From: Microbacterium allomyrinae
GTDB lineage: Bacteria > Actinomycetota > Actinomycetes > Actinomycetales > Microbacteriaceae
Direction: 5' to 3'
Assembly: GCF_020682705.1 (NCBI RefSeq)
Contig: NZ_JAGTTN010000001.1
Coordinates: 434,001 to 498,000, forward strand
DNA: 64,000 bases
Part shown: positions 56,054 through 64,000 of the stretch, in pieces
How the letters are laid out: each line of letters starts with the position of its first letter
Position numbering within the stretch: the first letter of the stretch is position 1
Notes under the pieces: model-generated
What the model was told of the DNA's origin: nothing
Seen by the model: the letters and a program-made list of their open reading frames with translations, nothing else
The model's database searches: none
Position numbers and translations under genes: made by a program

Positions 56054-57318
56054 TCGGCGGGCCAACGCACCTGCTCCATCGCGAGTCGTCCGGATGCGTC
56101 TTCGATCGGGCGGCCGAGCCCGGCGAGGCGGCGAATGCCGTCGGCACCGCGCTCCACGTGCAGCACCAGGCCGATGGCGCTCGCGACTTGTCGTGCGAGA
56201 GCGCGGTCGTCCAGACCGGCGAGCGCTCCGAGCGCTTCGAGCCGCGCGGGCACGTCGCGCAGACTGTTCGCGTGAATGGTGCCCGCGCCGCCGTCGTGGC
56301 CGGTGTTGAGGGCCGAGAGCAGCTCGCGCACCTCGTCGCCGCGGCATTCGCCCACCACGAGCCGATCGGGACGCATGCGCAGCGCCTCGCGGACGAGACG
56401 TGCCAGCCCGATCGCACCCGCGCCTTCGAGGTTGGGCTGGCGCGCTTCGAGCCGTATGTGATGAGGGTGGGTGATGCGCAGCTCTGCGACGTCTTCGATC
56501 GTGACGATCCGCTCGTGCGACGGCGCCTCGCCCAGGAGGCTTGCGAGCAGGGTGGTCTTGCCGGCGCCCGCGGCGCCGGACACCAGGATGTTGGTCCGAC
56601 GAGCGATGGCGTCGCCGAGCAGACGCCTGGTGGCCGCATCGAACATCCCCGCGGTATGCAGATCGTCCAGAGTCGCATCGGCGAGACGCGGCACGCGGAT
56701 GGAGATCGCCGTACCCTCGGCGGCGACCGGCGGGAGCACCGCGTGGATGCGGATGCCGCCTTCCAGCCGCACGTCCACGCACGGGGAGGCGTCGTCGATG
56801 TGACGTCCGCCGAGCCCGATCAGCGCGACGGCGAGCTCCCGCACCTCCGCTTCGGTGGCGCGCCATTCGCGCACGACCGTGCACCCGGCGCCTCGATCGA
56901 TGAAGAGCCCTGCCGACCCGTTGATGAACAGGTCGGTGACCTCGGGGTCATCGAGATACGCGGCGAGTGGAGCGAGGACCGGATGCCGCTCCTCGGGAAT
57001 CTGCCGCGTCGGCCGCGCAGATTCAGCCGCCGCATCGGCAGCGGCCGGGCTGCGCGGCGCCGGCATCCACGGGCTCTGCGCAGACGCGCCCTGCGGCCCG
57101 GGCCTCTTCGGCGCGCGCGGGCCCGTCGCATCCGACGGGCCCGCCGTCCCCACCGCCGAGAATGCGCCACCGGTCGCATCGACGGCGCCTCGCGCGCGAC
57201 CCGTACCCGCGCCACCCGCCCCGCGCGCGTCCACCGCGCCGCGCGCCGAGACCGGCGGCCGGGCGCGGTCGGGGCCAGGCACGGTGTCGCGGGGTCGGAC
57301 GACAAAGGGAACGGTCAT
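56050..57318 (-). CDS. TadA-family pilus assembly ATPase
   Basis: A 422-residue secretion ATPase powering Flp/Tad pilus assembly. The P-loop SGAAGAGKTTLLASLL, Asp box region TIEDVAELRI, Walker B RLVVGECRGDEVRELL and His box TGHDGGAGTIHANS are intact. An N-terminal stretch of about 100 residues is Ala/Pro/Arg/Gly-rich and disordered. ATG at 57318 is preferred: TACGGT lies 7 nt upstream. An in-frame ATG at 57579 would add 87 residues reading through a hairpin and is less likely. Confidence 0.9.
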   Translation of the reverse strand: MTVPFVVRPRDTVPGPDRARPPVSARGAVDARGAGGAGTGRARGAVDATGGAFSAVGTAGPSDATGPRAPKRPGPQGASAQSPWMPAPRSPAAADAAAESARPTRQIPEERHPVLAPLAAYLDDPEVTDLFINGSAGLFIDRGAGCTVVREWRATEAEVRELAVALIGLGGRHIDDASPCVDVRLEGGIRIHAVLPPVAAEGTAISIRVPRLADATLDDLHTAGMFDAATRRLLGDAIARRTNILVSGAAGAGKTTLLASLLGEAPSHERIVTIEDVAELRITHPHHIRLEARQPNLEGAGAIGLARLVREALRMRPDRLVVGECRGDEVRELLSALNTGHDGGAGTIHANSLRDVPARLEALGALAGLDDRALARQVASAIGLVLHVERGADGIRRLAGLGRPIEDASGRLAMEQVRWPAE

Positions 57319-57737
57319 GCATCCGACCGTAAGAGCGACGGGCGCGGGGCCTGCCGCGCCATCGCGGACCGGTGGACGATCATCGCGACGACACCGCTGT
57401 GGAGGAGCGGACCGCCGCACTCGAGAGCGTGCCACGAGAAGAAAAGGGGCGGCATCCCATGGGGGGAATGGGATGCCGCCTCGCGCGGAACCCGAATTCG
57501 GGGGGTGACGTCGGGCGCCGCAATGCCAGAATCGATGTTCGGCCGAGGGACAGCTTATGCGAGGTTTCGACACTCTCATAGCGAAAAGGAGAGGATTCTC
57601 ACCGATATATCGCCCGAGTCGGAGCAGGGGTCAGCACCTACTATCGGGGGTAGTCGCCCGGGCGGGGTGCGGATACATTTCCTGGCAGACTCGCCGGTCC
57701 TCCGGCCTTCCTCTCAGCCCGCAAAGGAGCGGCTCTC
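57319..57737. promoter_or_regulatory. 419-bp gene-free region between the tad locus and acs
   Basis: No convincing gene lies here. It holds the TACGGT -10 of the tad operon (57326-57331, minus strand) and a 13-bp hairpin at 57448-57480. A palindromic GATATATC lies near 57603. An imperfect CTAC-TATCGGGG-GTAG repeat near 57640-57655 could be an acs operator. AAAGGAG precedes the acs ATG. Confidence 0.4.
57448..57480 (-). terminator. Minus-strand hairpin with T-run, not behind any recognised gene
   Basis: A perfect 13-bp stem (57448-57460 with 57468-57480) and a 7-nt loop are followed, on the minus strand, by CCTTTTC. It could end an unseen short transcript or act in the tad leader. Confidence 0.45.
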
Positions 57738-59735
<1,998 letters not shown>

Positions 59736-59740
59736 CGCAA

Positions 59741-59787
59741 CGACAGAGCGGATGCCGTGGCTCGGCGCCACGGCATCCGCTCTGTCG
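59741..59787. terminator. Terminator between convergent acs and ridA
   Basis: A perfect 20-bp stem (59741-59760 with 59768-59787) and a 7-nt loop begin 5 nt after the acs stop. GGATGCC and its complement form the stem centre. T-runs are weak on both sides. Confidence 0.75.
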
Positions 59788-59794
59788 ATTCCGC

Positions 59795-60262
59795 TCAGGC
59801 GTACGAGAAGACGACCTCGACCTCGACGGGCGAGTCCAGCGGCAGCACCGGCACGCCCACCGCCGAGCGCGCGTGTCTGCCCCCCTCGCCGAAGATCTCG
59901 CCGAGCACCTCGCTGGCGCCGTTGATCACGCCGGGCTGACCGGTGAACTCGGGAACGGATGCCACGAAGCCGGTGACCTTGAGCACGCCCGTGAGCCGGT
60001 CGGCGCCGCCCACGACAGCCGCGGCGGCGGCGATCGCGTTCAGCGCGCTTTGGCGGGCATAGCCTTTCGCGTCCGACGCGGGTACGAGCCCGTGGCCGTC
60101 GCCGACCTTGCCGGTCGCCGGCAGCGCACCGGCGATCATCGGCAGCTGGCCGGAGGTGTAGACGAGGTCTCCGTGCGCCTTGGCGGGCACGTACGCCGCC
60201 ACGGGGGGAACGACGTCGGGAAGAAGGATGCCGAGCTCGGCGAGTCGTGCTGTCACGGTCAT
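59795..60262 (-). CDS. RidA-family protein
   Basis: A 155-residue member of the YjgF/YER057c/UK114 family, which deaminates reactive enamines and imines. Conserved blocks include VYTSGQLPM, ALNAIAAAAAVVGG, VTGFVASVPEF and the C-terminal PVEVEVVFSYA. It is longer than classical RidA (about 130), fitting the actinobacterial group next to DUF4177. ATG at 60262 suits the GAGGGGG spacing; a GTG at 60271 overlapping the previous stop is an alternative. Confidence 0.88.
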   Translation of the reverse strand: MTVTARLAELGILLPDVVPPVAAYVPAKAHGDLVYTSGQLPMIAGALPATGKVGDGHGLVPASDAKGYARQSALNAIAAAAAVVGGADRLTGVLKVTGFVASVPEFTGQPGVINGASEVLGEIFGEGGRHARSAVGVPVLPLDSPVEVEVVFSYA

Positions 60263-60267
60263 CCGGA

Positions 60268-60483
60268 TCACGCCCCCTCGAACTGCTGCGCGGCCTGAGC
60301 CGCGGCATCCAGTCCCGCATTGGCCTGACCACCGCCGGACGGGCGCTTGAGGTACGCGACCAGCCCGCCCTCGGGGCCGGGAACGACCTGCACCAACTCC
60401 CAGCCCTGCTTGCCCCAGTTGTTGAGGATAGCGGCGGTGTTGTGGATCAGAAGGGGCGTGGTGAGGTACTCCCACGTCGTCAT
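60268..60483 (-). CDS. DUF4177 domain protein
   Basis: A 71-residue protein beginning TTWEYLTTPLL, with the family core NNWGKQGWELVQVVPGPEGG. No function is established. It is immediately upstream of the RidA-family gene, the same pairing as Rv3678A-Rv3678c in M. tuberculosis. The ATG is at 60483. Confidence 0.85.
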   Translation of the reverse strand: MTTWEYLTTPLLIHNTAAILNNWGKQGWELVQVVPGPEGGLVAYLKRPSGGGQANAGLDAAAQAAQQFEGA

Positions 60484-60591
60484 CGCGACTCCTTGGAATG
60501 GCTCGGTTCAGCGAGCGGATAGGGGCTGTTGGATGCTGGGAAACACCTCAGCGGGCGCACGTCCGTCAGGGAATCGCCCAGGTATCTCCCC

Positions 60592-60597
60592 TACGAT
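60592..60597 (+). promoter_or_regulatory. -10 element (TACGAT) for the penicillin-binding protein gene
   Basis: TACGAT is followed by seven bases and the ATG at 60605, with no Shine-Dalgarno between. This is a leaderless layout. Confidence 0.5.
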
Positions 60598-60604
60598 CAA
60601 GCCT

Positions 60605-63385
60605 ATGCCTGATACCAAACGCACGGCCAGCGGCGTGCTCGGCGGTCTCGCCGGCCTCGTGGGCCTCAGCGCAGTCGCCGGCGTCCTCATCGCTGCGACG
60701 GTCACTCCCGCAGTCGCCCTCACGGGCACCGCTGCAGAGCGTGCGATCACCATGTTCGACAATCTGCCGAGCGTGCTCGAGATCGACAAGCTCATGCTTC
60801 CGAGCAACTTCTATGCGACGGATGCCGCCACCGGCGAATCCACGCTGATGACGAAGTTCCTCGAACAGGATCGCACCCCGGTCACGTTCGAGCAGATCGC
60901 ACCCGTCATGTACGACTCGATCCTCTCGAGCGAGGACCCCCGCTACTACCAGCACGGCGGGGTCGACCTCATCGGCACCACTCGCGCGGTGCTCTCCAAC
61001 GCGCAGGGCGGGGGCGAGACGCAGGGCGGTTCGACGATCAGCCAGCAGTACGTCAAGAACGTGCTCATCCAGAAGTGCGAGCAGAACGCCGAGGCCGAGC
61101 CCAAAGTCGATGACGATGGCGAGCCGGTCCTGGACAAGAACGGAGAGCCCGAGGTCATCAGCCGCGAACAGGCCCTGTTGAACTGCTGGAGCGACGCCAC
61201 CACCGCAGACGGAAGCGATGGCTACACCCGCAAGCTGCAGGAGATGCGCTACGCGATCGCGCTCGAGCAGAAGTACTCCAAGAACGACATCCTGCTCGGC
61301 TACCTGAACATCGCCAACTTCGGCGGCGTCACCTACGGGATCGAAGCGGCCGCACGTCACTACTTCAGCACCAGTGCCTCCCAGCTCACCATCGCGCAAG
61401 CGGCGGCTCTCGCCGGCATGGTGCAGAATCCGAACCGATACCGTATCGACAAGCCTGAAGGCTCGATCGTCGGTGCCGAGGACGTCCTCTTCAACAAGGC
61501 CGCAGACGGTGTGATCGACGAGGGCGCCAACATCGGGGTGCTCGACAGCCTTCTCGAATCCGGCGAGATCACGCCCGAGCAGCACCTTGCGGCGGCCGAC
61601 GCCTACACGTCGACGAAGGTTCGTCAGCTGTACGTGCTCAGCCGCCTGCTCGACGACGGCAAGATCACGCGCGAACAGTACATCGAGGCCGCGGTCTGGC
61701 CGATCTCCCCCGCGGTCACCGAGCCGACGACCGGCTGCAAAGCGGCCGGCGGAGCGGCGTACTTCTGCCAGTACGTCAAGTACGTGATCCTCAAAGACCC
61801 GGCGTTCGGAGAGACGGCGGAGGACCGACAGGATCTGCTCAATCGCGGCGGCCTCAACGTCTATACGACGCTCGACTCGCGCGTCCAGGGTGCGGCCGAG
61901 GCCGCGATGACGCAGTACGCACCCAGCGCCATCGATATGCGGCAGGGATCGACCGTCCCCTCCGTCGGCGTTTTCGGCTCGACCACCGTGAGCATCGAGG
62001 CGACGACTGGCAGGATCCTCGCGATGGCGCAGAACACCCAATTCAATGAGGATGCTTCCGCGGCGGGCACGGCGGGCGTCTCCGCGCAGGTGTACGCCGG
62101 CGACAGCGAATTCGGCAACTCGATCGGATTCAGCGCCGGCTCGACCTTCAAGCTGTTCACGCTGATCGATTGGCTCGAGAAGGGCAAGTCCGTCAACGAG
62201 ACCCTCAACGGCACGTTGCGCATCTTCAAGAAGCTGACTGTGTGCGGCGAAACGTGGACCAATAACGCCACCAAACCGACCGGCAACTTCGGCGGCGACC
62301 GCGGACGTGTAGGCACGCCCATGCAGTTCACCGCGTCGTCGCTCAACACGGGCTACTTCGCGATGGCGGAGAAACTCGACCTGTGCGATATCGCCAACGT
62401 CGCCACCAAGATGGGCGTCACCCAGGGCAACGGTGATCCCATCAAGATGGATAGCTTGAACACTGTTATCGGCACGGCTTCCGTTTCACCGCTCGCGATG
62501 GCCGGGGCCTATGCGACCGTCGCCAACAACGGCACGTACTGCCAGCCGCAGGTCATCGACCGGGTGACCGACGCAGACGGCAACGAACTCGCGAAACCCG
62601 AGCGCACGTGCAGCCAGGTCATCGAGCCGAAGGTCGCCGCGACCGCCGCGTACGCCCTGCAGGGCGTCATGAACGGCGGCACCGGCCGACAGGGCAACCC
62701 CTACGACGGCACTCCCCTCATTGGCAAGACCGGCACGCACGAAGAGATCCAGTCCTGGCTCATCGAGTCGAGCACGAAGGTCGCGACCGCCACGTGGGCT
62801 GGCAATGTCCAGGGCGGCGGCGACATCTTCAAGACCTACGCCAATGGAAGTCCTCTCTCCAACATTCGCTACAACATCACCAAGGCCGTGCAGGGCGCCG
62901 CGAACGCGGCGTACGGCGGCGATGCCTTCGCCGGTCCGGATACCGAGCTGACCAAACAGGTACTCACCGACCTCCCCAGCGTCATCGGGCTCTCTCCCGC
63001 CGACGCGCAGGCGAAGCTCGAAGCCGCCGGATTCACCGTGACTGTCGGCGACGCGGTGGACTCCGACCTCGGAGGCGGCGTGATCGCGGCCCAGAACCCG
63101 GCCGCAGGCAAGGTCGCGGGCGGCACGTCCGTGACGATCAATCCGAGCAACGGGCAGGCGGTGGCGGTTCCGAACGTCGCTGGAGCCTCGCTCGACGATG
63201 CCAAGAAGGCGCTGCGCAGCGCCGGTTTCGGAAACATCGCCGAGGGGACCTGTACGACCGACGCCTCTGCCGCGCAGCCACGGACGACCGGAACGAATCC
63301 TGCAGCAGGCACCGTGGTGAACCGCAACGCGGCGATCAGCGTCGACTACGCCTCTGCGAACTGCCGCGGCGGCGGTAACGGCTAG
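60605..63385 (+). CDS. ponA2: Bifunctional class A penicillin-binding protein with PASTA domains (PonA2-like)
   Basis: A 926-residue peptidoglycan synthase. After one membrane anchor (about 12-38) comes the GT51 transglycosylase with the catalytic-glutamate motif SSEDPRYYQHGG and QGGSTISQQYVKN. The transpeptidase has the triad SAGSTFK, SLN and GKTG. Two C-terminal PASTA domains start near LPSVIGLSPADAQAKLEAAG and VPNVAGASLDDAKKALRSAG. Layout and neighbours (RidA, DUF4177, metallophosphoesterase) match Rv3682. A whiB gene usually beside ponA2 in mycobacteria is absent from the 121-nt gap. Confidence 0.95.
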   Translation: MPDTKRTASGVLGGLAGLVGLSAVAGVLIAATVTPAVALTGTAAERAITMFDNLPSVLEIDKLMLPSNFYATDAATGESTLMTKFLEQDRTPVTFEQIAPVMYDSILSSEDPRYYQHGGVDLIGTTRAVLSNAQGGGETQGGSTISQQYVKNVLIQKCEQNAEAEPKVDDDGEPVLDKNGEPEVISREQALLNCWSDATTADGSDGYTRKLQEMRYAIALEQKYSKNDILLGYLNIANFGGVTYGIEAAARHYFSTSASQLTIAQAAALAGMVQNPNRYRIDKPEGSIVGAEDVLFNKAADGVIDEGANIGVLDSLLESGEITPEQHLAAADAYTSTKVRQLYVLSRLLDDGKITREQYIEAAVWPISPAVTEPTTGCKAAGGAAYFCQYVKYVILKDPAFGETAEDRQDLLNRGGLNVYTTLDSRVQGAAEAAMTQYAPSAIDMRQGSTVPSVGVFGSTTVSIEATTGRILAMAQNTQFNEDASAAGTAGVSAQVYAGDSEFGNSIGFSAGSTFKLFTLIDWLEKGKSVNETLNGTLRIFKKLTVCGETWTNNATKPTGNFGGDRGRVGTPMQFTASSLNTGYFAMAEKLDLCDIANVATKMGVTQGNGDPIKMDSLNTVIGTASVSPLAMAGAYATVANNGTYCQPQVIDRVTDADGNELAKPERTCSQVIEPKVAATAAYALQGVMNGGTGRQGNPYDGTPLIGKTGTHEEIQSWLIESSTKVATATWAGNVQGGGDIFKTYANGSPLSNIRYNITKAVQGAANAAYGGDAFAGPDTELTKQVLTDLPSVIGLSPADAQAKLEAAGFTVTVGDAVDSDLGGGVIAAQNPAAGKVAGGTSVTINPSNGQAVAVPNVAGASLDDAKKALRSAGFGNIAEGTCTTDASAAQPRTTGTNPAAGTVVNRNAAISVDYASANCRGGGNG

Positions 63386-64000
63386 TGTCCTCAGGAGCAT
63401 CGCGCGGCGCACGAACCGCTCTCACCGCGTTCGGCGTGGTGGGCGCGGTCGGTGCCGCGGCCGCGATCTGGGGCATCGGCATCGAGCGGTACCTGTTCAC
63501 GGTGCGCTTCCACGAGGTGCCCGTGCTTCCGCATGGATCGGCACCGATCCGTGTGCTGCATCTGTCGGACGCGCACATGGCGCCGTGGCAGCATCGCAAG
63601 CAGGAGTGGATCTCGGCCCTCGCCGAGCTGCAGCCCGATCTGGTGGTCAACACCGGCGACAACATGGGTCACCGCGACGGCCTCCGCGGCCTGCGCGCCG
63701 CATTCGATTCGTTCCGGGGCATCCCGGGCGTGTTCGTGCACGGATCGAACGACCATGCCGAGCCCTCGCCGCGCAACCCGCTCAGATACTTCTCCGGCCC
63801 GTCGAGGGTGAAGCACACGACCGAGCCGCTCGACACGCAGGCGCTCGACGACTACTTCACCGATGAGCTCGGCTGGCTCGACCTGAACAATGCGGTCGGC
63901 TCGCTCGACGTCGACGGCCTGCGCATCGACACGTTCGGCGTGAGCGACGCCCATCGAGAGTGGGACAGGCTCGAGGTGCTCCCGGGATTGCTCGAGAACC
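63385..64000 (+). CDS. Metallophosphoesterase (5' part; cut by window edge)
   Basis: The first 205 codons of a calcineurin-like phosphoesterase, running off the right edge. After a hydrophobic anchor (about 8-30) the metal-binding motifs appear: LSDAHM (D-x-H), VNTGDNMGH (GDN) and HGSNDHAE in place of GNHD. The GTG start shares one base with the stop of the penicillin-binding protein (TAGTG), so they are coupled. The pair equals Rv3682-Rv3683. The substrate is unknown. Confidence 0.88.
   Translation, partial: MSSGASRGARTALTAFGVVGAVGAAAAIWGIGIERYLFTVRFHEVPVLPHGSAPIRVLHLSDAHMAPWQHRKQEWISALAELQPDLVVNTGDNMGHRDGLRGLRAAFDSFRGIPGVFVHGSNDHAEPSPRNPLRYFSGPSRVKHTTEPLDTQALDDYFTDELGWLDLNNAVGSLDVDGLRIDTFGVSDAHREWDRLEVLPGLLEN

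Noticed and set aside
57319..57579. In-frame extension of the tad ATPase to an ATG at 57579
   Set aside because: It would translate through a perfect 13-bp hairpin, lacks a ribosome-binding site, and TACGGT lies 7 nt before the shorter start.

Overview
The window is about 70% GC and gene-dense, with frequent GTG and TTG starts, many 4-nt ATGA/GTGA stop-start overlaps, and gene sets typical of Actinobacteria (CarD, SenX3-RegX3, GlnR, DUF4032, DUF4244, MmpL, IspDF). Codon usage, the very frequent heptamer GGATGCC and the gene order point to Microbacteriaceae, most likely Microbacterium or a close relative. It looks like ordinary chromosome. I see no phage, insertion sequence, CRISPR array or rRNA operon.

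Layout. 1-9.4 kb: end of a DsbA-like gene, a UgpC-type sugar ATPase, a DUF4032 protein, a cysS-rlmB operon, an EamA exporter, a GNAT enzyme and the carD-ispDF operon. 9.5-18 kb: an LpqE-like lipoprotein, regX3-senX3, phoU, gpmA, a methyltransferase, a FUSC transporter and a small operon ending in ygfZ. 18-33 kb: a phosphate-centred block with a GlnR-like regulator, the ppk-Nudix-phosphopantetheinyl transferase operon, a convergent operon (Lys/Ala-rich Rho-N protein, a 1317-residue Pls-type NRPS, an M1 peptidase) and the divergent pstSCAB operon. 33-37 kb: pabC-like, a structured small RNA candidate, a nested palindrome, a VOC protein and an AraC regulator. 36-40 kb: dipZ-sigK-rskA opposite a fasciclin lipoprotein. 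40-47.5 kb: tRNA-Lys, pncA, mmpL, an EamA exporter, tRNA-Thr and metQ-metN-metI. 47.5-64 kb: topA-tmk-holB-peptidase, a Tad-type pilus locus, acs, ridA, a ponA2-like penicillin-binding protein and a cut metallophosphoesterase.

How it fits together. Four promoters carry 7-bp GTTCACC-type repeats at 11-bp spacing, each placed exactly 9 bp before a -10 element: phoU, ppk, pstS and the operon holding the Pls-type NRPS. This is the PhoP/RegX3 box geometry, and senX3-regX3 and phoU are nearby. The NRPS has the ε-poly-lysine synthetase layout (A-PCP-six membrane segments-three hexapeptide-repeat C domains). Its hand-read specificity code is DAESIGTVVK, close to lysine codes. A PPTase-like gene sits in the Pho-box ppk operon, and an M1 peptidase is translationally coupled to the NRPS. 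My main hypothesis is a phosphate-starvation-controlled cationic poly-amino-acid system. A second point is that at least eleven genes have TAnnnT placed 6-7 nt before the start codon, suggesting widespread leaderless mRNAs.
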